The position numbers were made by a program, and so were the translations under genes. The notes below the pieces were generated by a model. The model searched no databases and was not told where the DNA came from. It saw only the letters and a program-made list of their open reading frames with translations. DNA of 6,591 nucleotides from NCBI GenBank assembly GCA_022798035.1, contig JAAWLS010000140.1, positions 1 through 6,591 of the forward strand. Reading direction: 5' to 3'. This document shows, piece by piece, positions 1-4,976 of the stretch (positions are counted from its first letter, which is position 1; each line of letters begins with the position of its first letter). This DNA comes from Lachnospiraceae bacterium (lineage in GTDB: Bacteria; Bacillota; Clostridia; Lachnospirales; Lachnospiraceae).

Positions 1-190
1 TCTCCCCATATCTAAAATGCCGGGAAAGCCCGAAAATACGGGCTATACCGACATATAAGAACTTCTAAAGAGATAATCTAAATTCACCATAAATTTTATT
101 TAAAAAGTTTTCGAACAATAGGGGTCCGTGCATCGTTTCCCAATATGAAATGATTCATTCGGATAGCAGGGGAATATAAAGCTTTCAAAT
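1..190. other. Intergenic region downstream of citrate synthase
   Basis: No convincing coding sequence on either strand. The stretch is AT-rich in its middle part (about 60-120) and contains a GC-rich hairpin near the left edge, listed separately. A short ATGAA/TTCAT inverted repeat lies near 145-160 but is too small to interpret. It is the 3' flank of the minus-strand citrate synthase; whatever follows in that direction lies outside the window. Confidence 0.5.
27..44 (-). terminator. Possible weak terminator hairpin
   Basis: AGCCCG (27-32) and CGGGCT (39-44) form a perfect 6-bp GC-rich stem with a 6-nt loop. Read on the minus strand, the direction of the citrate synthase message, it is followed by TTT and then C/G bases, so the U-tract is poor. 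A competing pairing, CGGG (21-24) with CCCG (29-32), uses the same left arm. It lies about 145 nt past the stop codon. Termination is a guess from position and shape. Confidence 0.3.
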
Positions 191-1528
191 TTACTCCTTC
201 TCTTCCATAACGCTCATATAGGCCGGGCGGATAATCTTGTTCATGCCGATAAGTTCTTCCATGCGGTGGGCGCTCCAGCCTACGATTCTGGCAATTGCAA
301 AAATGGAGGTGTATAGTTCCTGAGGAATTCCCAGCATATCATAGACAAATCCGCTGTAGAAATCCACGTTTGGGCTGACACCTTTGAAAATATGGCGTTT
401 CTGAGCAATCAGTTTCGGCGCCAATTCTTCAATGCTGTTGTACAAGAACATGTCGTCCTCCCGCTCTTTCGCCACAGCCAGTTTCTCCACGTACTGTTTG
501 AATACCTGTTCTCTTGGGTCAGACAAGGAATATACAGCGTGGCCCATACCATAAATCAGGCCTTTGTGGTCAAAAACTTCTCCATCTAATATTTTGCTCA
601 GATAAGATTCAATTTCGTCTTTGTCCCGGATATCGCCAATATTGTCCCGAATGTTTTCCATCATTTCCATGACTTTGATGTTGGCTCCGCCGTGTTTCGG
701 CCCTTTCAGGGAAGACATTGCGGCGGCAATGGAAGAGTAGGTGTCAGAGCCGGAAGAAGTAACTACTCTTGTGGTGAACGTAGAGTTATTTCCGCCTCCG
801 TGTTCCATGTGCAGCAGCAGAGCCACATCCAGTACCTTAGCTTCCAGCTTGCTGTATTTCTTGTCTGGCCGCAGCATCATCAAAAGATTCTCTGCGGTGG
901 ACAGCTCTGGCTCCGGCCTGTGTATGTACATGCTGTCATCATTTTCATAGTGGTTGTAAGCGTGATATCCGTAGACTGCCAGCATGGGGAAAATGCTGAT
1001 TAATTCAATACACTGCCGTAAACTGTTGCTGATGACTTCCGGAGAATTAAGCTGGCTGTCGTAGGAGGCTAGGGTTAGAATACTGCGGGTCATAGAGTTC
1101 ATAATGTCTCTGGTGGGAGCCTTCATGATGACGTCCCGCGTGAAGTTTGTGGGAAGCGTTCTGCACTGAGCCATAATAGCACAGAATTCCCGCAGCTCTT
1201 CCTCTGTCGGCATCTCTCCAAACAGCAAAAGGTAGGCAGTCCGCTCAAAGCCAAATCCATCTTCCCGCATTCGCTTCACAAGATTCTGCACATTATAGCC
1301 CCGGTACCACAATTGGCCGTCGCAGGGAGTTTTCACTCCGTCCACGTCCTGGAATGATACAATCTTAGAAATGGTAGTAAGACCAGTGAGCACACCTTTT
1401 CCATTCATGTCGCGCAGTCCCCGGTTTACCCCGTATTTTTCAAATAATGTATCTGAAATACTGTCGTTTTTCTTACAGATGGCTTCCTGCCGGATGGCAT
1501 AATTCATCAATTCGTTTTCATTTCTCAT
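191..1528 (-). CDS. gltA: Citrate synthase from internal start
   Basis: Internal in-frame start ATG at 1528 gives 445 residues, close to the usual length for clostridial citrate synthases. It is preceded by AAAGGAGG with 7 nt spacing, the best ribosome site in the window. In this numbering the catalytic residues are His243, His279 and Asp389. The substrate-binding stretch GMGHAVYSLSDPR (327-339) and the C-terminal ARIVGWSAHRMEE and RPAY segments are present. It would supply citrate, probably for 2-oxoglutarate/glutamate synthesis in an anaerobe; no aconitase or isocitrate dehydrogenase gene is visible here. 2-methylcitrate synthase activity belongs to the same family and cannot be excluded. 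The start of the recognisable enzyme (MRNENELMNYAIRQE) coincides with this ATG, which supports a free enzyme as the ancestral product. Confidence 0.75.
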   Translation of the reverse strand: MRNENELMNYAIRQEAICKKNDSISDTLFEKYGVNRGLRDMNGKGVLTGLTTISKIVSFQDVDGVKTPCDGQLWYRGYNVQNLVKRMREDGFGFERTAYLLLFGEMPTEEELREFCAIMAQCRTLPTNFTRDVIMKAPTRDIMNSMTRSILTLASYDSQLNSPEVISNSLRQCIELISIFPMLAVYGYHAYNHYENDDSMYIHRPEPELSTAENLLMMLRPDKKYSKLEAKVLDVALLLHMEHGGGNNSTFTTRVVTSSGSDTYSSIAAAMSSLKGPKHGGANIKVMEMMENIRDNIGDIRDKDEIESYLSKILDGEVFDHKGLIYGMGHAVYSLSDPREQVFKQYVEKLAVAKEREDDMFLYNSIEELAPKLIAQKRHIFKGVSPNVDFYSGFVYDMLGIPQELYTSIFAIARIVGWSAHRMEELIGMNKIIRPAYMSVMEEKE

Positions 1529-1975
1529 ATATTTACCTCCTTTGCGCAAAGCATTTTTCATATTTTGGTTGACTTTTTCGGAAACTTGGAGCAGGATTTT
1601 CCGTTCCCCCTCCGTCACCTCGTTTAAGATAATGTTATACATTTGTTTCCGAAGGTTTATCACCTGACTGACAATGGCGTCTGCCTTGTCTGTCAGCATC
1701 AGGTGCACACAGCGGCGGTCTCTGCTGTCCTGCACTGTGTGGATTAACTGCTGTTTTGTCATCCGGTCCACAGACTGGGAAATATGGCCTTTATTAAACA
1801 GATTGAGATTGTGAATATCTTTTGCGGTGTTGCGTTCTCCTGATTTGTGGAGAAAATATAGAATGTCGATGTCAATTTTGCGCAGATGATATTCGCTGCG
1901 CAACGCTTCAATTTTCCGATTATATAATGTTTGAAATTGTGTTCCCTGCAGAAGGCCTTCAATCATCCAGTCCAT
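191..1975 (-). CDS. MarR-family regulator fused in frame to citrate synthase
   Basis: One open frame of 594 residues from the ATG at 1975; a GTG at 1984 is also possible but lies inside the ribosome site GAGGTGA (1987-1981), which is spaced correctly for 1975. Residue numbers here count from the GTG. Residues 1-150 form a full-length MarR regulator: winged helix-turn-helix about 38-105 with the family's wing signature DSRDRR (86-91), then a C-terminal dimerisation helix. Residues 153-597 form a complete Si-type citrate synthase with all three catalytic residues: His395 (MEHGGGNNSTF), His431 (GPKHGGAN) and Asp541 (VDFYSG). The enzyme condenses acetyl-CoA and oxaloacetate to citrate in the cytoplasm. 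No stop codon separates the parts, yet the junction KGGKYM is encoded by a strong ribosome site plus ATG, so a separate enzyme is likely as well. Both domains look intact. Whether the fused protein accumulates cannot be told from sequence; an indel that joined two genes is the alternative. Confidence 0.8.
   Translation of the reverse strand: MDWMIEGLLQGTQFQTLYNRKIEALRSEYHLRKIDIDILYFLHKSGERNTAKDIHNLNLFNKGHISQSVDRMTKQQLIHTVQDSRDRRCVHLMLTDKADAIVSQVINLRKQMYNIILNEVTEGERKILLQVSEKVNQNMKNALRKGGKYMRNENELMNYAIRQEAICKKNDSISDTLFEKYGVNRGLRDMNGKGVLTGLTTISKIVSFQDVDGVKTPCDGQLWYRGYNVQNLVKRMREDGFGFERTAYLLLFGEMPTEEELREFCAIMAQCRTLPTNFTRDVIMKAPTRDIMNSMTRSILTLASYDSQLNSPEVISNSLRQCIELISIFPMLAVYGYHAYNHYENDDSMYIHRPEPELSTAENLLMMLRPDKKYSKLEAKVLDVALLLHMEHGGGNNSTFTTRVVTSSGSDTYSSIAAAMSSLKGPKHGGANIKVMEMMENIRDNIGDIRDKDEIESYLSKILDGEVFDHKGLIYGMGHAVYSLSDPREQVFKQYVEKLAVAKEREDDMFLYNSIEELAPKLIAQKRHIFKGVSPNVDFYSGFVYDMLGIPQELYTSIFAIARIVGWSAHRMEELIGMNKIIRPAYMSVMEEKE
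1526..1543 (-). promoter_or_regulatory. Internal ribosome-binding site and start at the MarR/citrate synthase junction
   Basis: On the minus strand AAAGGAGG (1543-1536) stands 7 nt before ATG (1528-1526). It is read in frame as Lys-Gly-Gly of the fused ORF. Both other frames stop exactly here: TAA at 1535-1533 and a TGA overlapping the ATG (ATGA). This is the usual appearance of a tight two-gene operon junction, except that the regulator's own frame runs through. Confidence 0.85.
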
Positions 1976-1988
1976 GGAATTCACCTCA

Positions 1989-2006
1989 TAGTTTAATTTT
2001 AAACTA
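1989..2006. promoter_or_regulatory. Palindromic operator, probable MarR autoregulation site
   Basis: TAGTTTAA-TT-TTAAACTA is a perfect 8-bp inverted repeat with a 2-nt centre. AT-rich palindromes of about 16-20 bp with a TAGTT/AACTA character are typical MarR-family targets. It overlaps the last base of the -10 box and the expected transcription start, and ends one base before the ribosome site. A bound dimer would therefore block transcription. That the encoded MarR domain binds it is inferred. Confidence 0.65.
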
Positions 2007-2034
2007 ATATATCATGCGTTCTCAGAAAAATCAA
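2006..2034 (-). promoter_or_regulatory. Promoter of the MarR-citrate synthase transcript
   Basis: -35 TTGATT (2034-2029), 17-nt spacer, -10 TATATT (2011-2006) with an upstream TG giving an extended -10 (TGATATATT). Start expected near 1999, leaving a leader of about 24 nt before the ATG at 1975. This is a housekeeping sigma-A type promoter. Confidence 0.7.
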
Positions 2035-2118
2035 GGAAAATTTTTGAGAGGTGATTTGACTGCAGGCTGTAAATGCCTTTTTCTTCCACTTCAATGGTGT
2101 TTCATCCGTAAGATTTCA

Positions 2119-2147
2119 TGGATTCTCTTTTTTTTACGTGATATAAT
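2119..2147 (+). promoter_or_regulatory. Probable promoter of the GntR-family regulator
   Basis: Consensus -10 TATAAT (2142-2147) preceded by TG (TGATATAAT), an extended -10. The -35 position at 17-nt spacing reads TGGATT, only three of six matches, which an extended -10 can tolerate. Start expected near 2154, giving a leader of about 128 nt. The partly symmetric CCTGTACGG (2161-2169) just after the start is a possible but weak GntR-type operator. Confidence 0.55.
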
Positions 2148-2184
2148 AAATTTATCGAAACCTGTACGGTAAGTTTTGACAAAA

Positions 2185-2199
2185 GGCGCAGAAAGCGCC
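2185..2199 (+). other. Hairpin in the gntR leader
   Basis: GGCGC-AGAAA-GCGCC, a perfect 5-bp GC stem with a 5-nt loop, about 30 nt into the predicted leader. No U-tract follows, so it is not a simple terminator. Downstream GGTTCCGGAAGGGGTTCC (2216-2233) can also fold. I could not match the leader to a known riboswitch class. Confidence 0.4.
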
Positions 2200-2281
2200 G
2201 TTCATCTGATGATAAGGTTCCGGAAGGGGTTCCTGTCATATAGCTTGTAGTCATGGTCGGGCCGTAGGGAAGGAGTGCGGT

Positions 2282-2998
2282 ATGAAATTTGGAGAAATTG
2301 TGGCTCCCACCATTAAGGAGCTTTTTGTACAGCGGATTGAGGGGATGATTTTATCCGGGGTGTTAAGGCCCGGAGACAGCCTTCCCACAGAGCGGGAGTT
2401 GGCAGATGAAATGAAGATTAGTAAGACGATGATTCACGAGGGAATCCGCGAACTTTCCAGACTTGGATTTTTGGATGTGGTGAGCCGCAAAGGTGTGATG
2501 GTGGCAGATTATGCGCAGAACGGCAACCTGGACACCCTTATGGCTATTATGCGTTACAACGAAGGACGTCTGGATGAAAAAACCATGGGGAGTCTGCTGG
2601 AGGTGCGGGGATTTTTGGAATGCCCTGCTTTGGAAAAGCTGGCAGAGCGCCATACAAAAGAAGATTTGGAACTGCTGGAGAAATTGCTGGAGGAAGCCCG
2701 CAATGTTCCAAAAGACGATATTCCAGCTTTGGCGAATGCGCTGTTTCGCTTTCACAGAGCTATCATTTTTCTCAGTGGAAATACTATAACACCCTTGATT
2801 TTTAATGCATTTATGTCGGCCAGCCTTGCGTTTTGGAAAGATTATATCCGGATTACCGGTGCAGAAGCCAGCCTGAAGCAGTTAGAAGATTTTTTGTACT
2901 GCATTCGTCACAACAATGGAAAAGAGGCGGCGCGGATGCTGCAGGAGGGCCTGAAGAAATTCCCCTGTGATTCCCTGATTTCAGCGCCTGCAGACTGA
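2282..2998 (+). CDS. GntR-family transcriptional regulator, FadR/FCD subfamily
   Basis: 238 residues from an ATG with ribosome site AAGGAG (2270-2275) at 6-nt spacing. The N-terminal winged helix-turn-helix (about 10-76) shows the GntR pattern: ILSGVLRPGDSLPTERELA, then a recognition helix SKTMIHEGIREL and a wing ending GVMVAD. Residues about 100-225 form the all-helical FCD ligand-binding domain, with the conserved LLEVRGFLE, FRFHRAI and SGN segments. The usual FCD metal ligands are mostly gone. His158 remains, but the Asp four residues earlier is Leu154, and the two C-terminal His positions align with Leu201 and Gly223. Ligand sensing is therefore probably metal-independent. Members of the family usually repress carbohydrate, organic-acid or fatty-acid genes and often their own. 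Candidate targets are the divergent marR-citrate synthase gene or the convergent dehydrogenase pair. The effector is unknown. Confidence 0.9.
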   Translation: MKFGEIVAPTIKELFVQRIEGMILSGVLRPGDSLPTERELADEMKISKTMIHEGIRELSRLGFLDVVSRKGVMVADYAQNGNLDTLMAIMRYNEGRLDEKTMGSLLEVRGFLECPALEKLAERHTKEDLELLEKLLEEARNVPKDDIPALANALFRFHRAIIFLSGNTITPLIFNAFMSASLAFWKDYIRITGAEASLKQLEDFLYCIRHNNGKEAARMLQEGLKKFPCDSLISAPAD

Positions 2999-3033
2999 CA
3001 GGGGAGAATGCCTGAATTGTCACTGTATCAAAA

Positions 3034-3075
3034 GATTATCCCCGAAAACTTGAGAGATAAGATTCGGGGATAATC
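3034..3075. terminator. Bidirectional terminator-like inverted repeat between convergent genes
   Basis: GATTATCCCCGAA (3034-3046) pairs perfectly with TTCGGGGATAATC (3063-3075), a 13-bp stem with a 16-nt loop. It sits 35 nt after the gntR stop and 10 nt past the stop of the opposing gene at 3086. On the minus strand the stem is followed by TTTTG, a modest U-tract; on the plus strand it is followed by AGAAT, so intrinsic termination is less certain in that direction. Confidence 0.65.
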
Positions 3076-3085
3076 AGAATAAATG

Positions 3086-3424
3086 TTAAAGTTTTGTTTT
3101 TCCATGGATGTTCTTCAGAGATAGGGAGATTAATCCTTGCTGTTCCAATTTCTGAAGGGTTTCTTCCTGTTCCGGGGTCAATTTCCAACTATAGACCTGA
3201 GCCTCATAATCAACGATTACGGAGTTGGTCTTGACAATCATGTAAAATAGAGGGGCGGCTTCTTTGGGAATATCTGACAGTGTCTTTATGTCCTCCTGCA
3301 GTTCCAAAAGGGCGTTCAGGTGTCCGTTCAGACATTCGAAAACCTCTCCGTTGGCGTCGATAATACAGGGACAAAATCCTTGCGGTTTGGCTTTGTATTT
3401 CGTAATAAATTCTTGTAATCTCAT
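3086..3424 (-). CDS. Hypothetical protein, 112 residues
   Basis: I do not recognise the family. The product starts MRLQEFITKYK at an ATG preceded by AAGGA about 10 nt upstream, a fair ribosome site. It is a soluble-looking protein without signal peptide or membrane segment. It has a CPC motif (Cys18, Cys20), then Cys31 and His35 in the segment ECLNGHLNALLELQ, which could bind metal or be coincidence. A C-terminal helical stretch (about 82-98, LTPEQEETLQKLEQQGL) is Glu/Gln-rich. It begins 22 nt after the dehydrogenase stop on the same strand with no terminator between, so the two are very likely co-transcribed. It ends just before the inverted repeat shared with gntR. A role linked to the dehydrogenase is inferred from position only. 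Confidence 0.7.
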   Translation of the reverse strand: MRLQEFITKYKAKPQGFCPCIIDANGEVFECLNGHLNALLELQEDIKTLSDIPKEAAPLFYMIVKTNSVIVDYEAQVYSWKLTPEQEETLQKLEQQGLISLSLKNIHGKTKL

Positions 3425-3446
3425 AATCTACCTATCCTTATAGTCA

Positions 3447-4703
3447 TTAAATATCTGGGCAGTGTTCCAGGAAATAGGCCTCTGCCTCAGCGCTCCAAAG
3501 GCCGTTATTTTTTTCCACTAGTTCCTTTAAAGCAGCGCCCACGGAGCTCTCGCCTGAAAAATTCTGCACGTCAGTGAGAGGGAAATTTTTCTGGGAGTAG
3601 ACAATCTTCTTACCTCCGGGGAGTTCTGGTATTTTGAGGATGGAATCGCACACATCGTTCAGACCCAGAATGTGGGTTGCAATTTTGGAAAGGTTGACAG
3701 TCTTTTGCTCAATGCAGGCAATGGCGTCTTTCATATCCTGGGTATTGCTTCCGCTGGTTCCCACAAAATGTGTGGCATTGTAATGCAGGTTGTAAAAATT
3801 CATTCTGGCAGAAAATTTGGAGTCTGCAGGACCTGCAAAAAAGTTCAGACATCCGTCTCCAGCCAGAAGAGCTTCCGCTTTTGTAACCATATCTTCCTGG
3901 GCTACCATAAGGAAAATATCGTCGAAGCCTTGCTGGCCCGGAGTATATTTTTTTAATTCTTCCACAAAGTCACTGCCTTTTGGAGTCAGCACATAGTGGA
4001 GTTCTACGCCATATTTTTTGGCTTCTTCCGGAGAGTAGAGTTCCCTGCTTCTGTCTAATTTAGCCTGTGTGCTTCCGGTCACTATAAGCACGTCTGGCCT
4101 TCTGCTGTTGTGGATGGCATAGTCAACGGCAAGAGAGCCGATGGGGCCTGTTCCGCCCAGAATAGCCATTGCCCCGTGCTCTTTCACGCCCATGGTATGG
4201 TCGTATTCGTTTCTGTCTCTCAAATGGAAATTGGCTTTAAAGCCGGCAATCACACAGGAGAGAGGCTCTACCAGTGCGCCTTCAAAAAAACTCTCCCCAC
4301 GGTAGGGCAAAAGGCACCCTTTTTCGATGGCCTCGTTCATAATAATTACTTTTGTGGCCTCTCCGCCTACATAGGGAAAAGAATATCCCAGGGAAAATGT
4401 GTCGGCCCGGCCTAAATTGGGCTGTGCTACGAATTTGTCGCCCGGTTTGTAGAGGTGCTGCCATTTTTTACCTACGGCTTCAATTACACCGCAGAATTCA
4501 TGTCCCATAATGACAGGGTTCTCCTCCAGATGTTCCGGCAGTTTTTTGTGCTTGGAGCCTTGATTTGCCACCTTATAAGTGGACATGCACAGACTGTCTG
4601 TTACAATGCGAGCCTGTATTTCATCATCGCCCATAGCCGGAAGTTCAAATTCTTCCAGTCTTAAATCTTTTACGCCATAGATGCGTACGGCTTTTGTTTT
4701 CAA
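3447..4703 (-). CDS. sorE: Zinc-binding medium-chain dehydrogenase, L-sorbose-1-phosphate reductase-like
   Basis: 418 residues from the TTG at 4703. A GTG at 4712 is in frame, but AAAGGGTGA lies on top of it and is correctly placed for the TTG; the resulting start MKTKAVRIYG also resembles the SorE N-terminus as I recall it. The GroES-like domain carries probable zinc ligands Cys39 (DSLCMST), His68-Glu69 (MGHEFCGVIEAVG) and Glu146 (LVEPLSC). The four-Cys structural zinc loop of classical alcohol dehydrogenases is absent. The Rossmann fold begins LGGTGPIGSLAVDYAI (about 182-197). After its second strand, VTGSTQAKLDR lacks the acidic residue typical of NAD users, which hints at NADPH. SorE-like signatures include DGCLNFFAGPADSKF, NFYNLHYNATHFVGTSG and a C-terminal GLWSAEAEAYFLEH. 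SorE reduces L-sorbose-1-phosphate to D-glucitol-6-phosphate. No sugar phosphotransferase genes are nearby, so the true substrate may be another keto-sugar phosphate. The gene name rests on resemblance. Confidence 0.75.
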   Translation of the reverse strand: MKTKAVRIYGVKDLRLEEFELPAMGDDEIQARIVTDSLCMSTYKVANQGSKHKKLPEHLEENPVIMGHEFCGVIEAVGKKWQHLYKPGDKFVAQPNLGRADTFSLGYSFPYVGGEATKVIIMNEAIEKGCLLPYRGESFFEGALVEPLSCVIAGFKANFHLRDRNEYDHTMGVKEHGAMAILGGTGPIGSLAVDYAIHNSRRPDVLIVTGSTQAKLDRSRELYSPEEAKKYGVELHYVLTPKGSDFVEELKKYTPGQQGFDDIFLMVAQEDMVTKAEALLAGDGCLNFFAGPADSKFSARMNFYNLHYNATHFVGTSGSNTQDMKDAIACIEQKTVNLSKIATHILGLNDVCDSILKIPELPGGKKIVYSQKNFPLTDVQNFSGESSVGAALKELVEKNNGLWSAEAEAYFLEHCPDI

Positions 4704-4779
4704 ATGATTCACCCTTTCTGTTATGTAATATTTACAATTTCTGACAGTATTTTTGTGTTAAGATGTGTTTATTAGGCAA

Positions 4780-4888
4780 CAGTTCAGTTTACGCTTTTGT
4801 TTATAATCTAACGTTTCCTCAGCCGAAATGAATCGTGCAGAATTTGTGCAGACAGGATTTTCCAGATTTATCCTGGCTGGCTGAACTG
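4780..4888 (-). repeat. Spaced inverted repeat in the dehydrogenase leader
   Basis: CAGTTCAG (4780-4787) and its exact complement CTGAACTG (4881-4888) are 93 nt apart. On the minus strand the outer copy lies at the predicted start of the dehydrogenase transcript. The pair could close a folded leader of about 110 nt or serve as two operator sites. Inside, AGGAT/ATCCT can form a smaller stem and CTGCAC occurs twice. I recognise no known riboswitch. Confidence 0.4.
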
Positions 4889-4896
4889 ATATGTAA

Positions 4897-4924
4897 AGTA
4901 TAGCACAAAACTATTGAATCCCAA
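4897..4924 (-). promoter_or_regulatory. Probable promoter of the dehydrogenase operon
   Basis: Minus-strand -35 TTGGGA (4924-4919), 16-nt spacer, -10 TATACT (4902-4897) with upstream TG (TGCTATACT, extended -10). The start is expected near 4890, which implies a leader of about 187 nt before the TTG at 4703, unusually long for a metabolic gene. Confidence 0.55.
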
Positions 4925-4942
4925 ACTCTTTTTTTGTACAAT
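4914..4942 (+). promoter_or_regulatory. Probable promoter of the lipoprotein-nth operon
   Basis: -35 TTGAAT (4914-4919), 17-nt spacer, -10 TACAAT (4937-4942). The start is expected near 4949, which favours the lipoprotein ATG at 4977 over the one at 4959, whose ribosome site would lie at the very transcript end. Its -35 shares a base with the -35 of the opposing promoter. Confidence 0.6.
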
Positions 4943-4976
4943 GGAAAGGAAAAATGATATGGAAAGGAAGGCGGTT

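Noticed and set aside
478..492. Apparent loss of an arginine in the citrate synthase GHRVY motif (GHAVY here)
   Set aside because: The pig enzyme also has GHAV at this position and the DPR arginine is kept, so this is normal variation.
692..1003. Plus-strand open frame opposite citrate synthase
   Set aside because: Antisense shadow of a conserved enzyme; composition and lack of motifs do not support a gene.
2161..2281. Known riboswitch (glutamine, guanidine, c-di-GMP, THF types considered) in the gntR leader
   Set aside because: Short stretches such as CGTTCATC and CGGAAG resemble pieces of such RNAs, but the conserved cores and stem order are absent.
3672..3956. Plus-strand open frame of 94 codons opposite the dehydrogenase
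   Set aside because: It lies wholly antisense to a gene with clear family motifs; no ribosome site or recognisable domain.
4784..4800. CcpA catabolite-repression (cre) site
   Set aside because: At least three mismatches to the consensus, including the flanking TG and CA; mentioned only as a loose resemblance.
4802..4807. Plus-strand TATAAT as the lipoprotein promoter
   Set aside because: No acceptable -35 at 16-18 nt upstream and too far from the gene; the pair at 4914-4942 is better placed.
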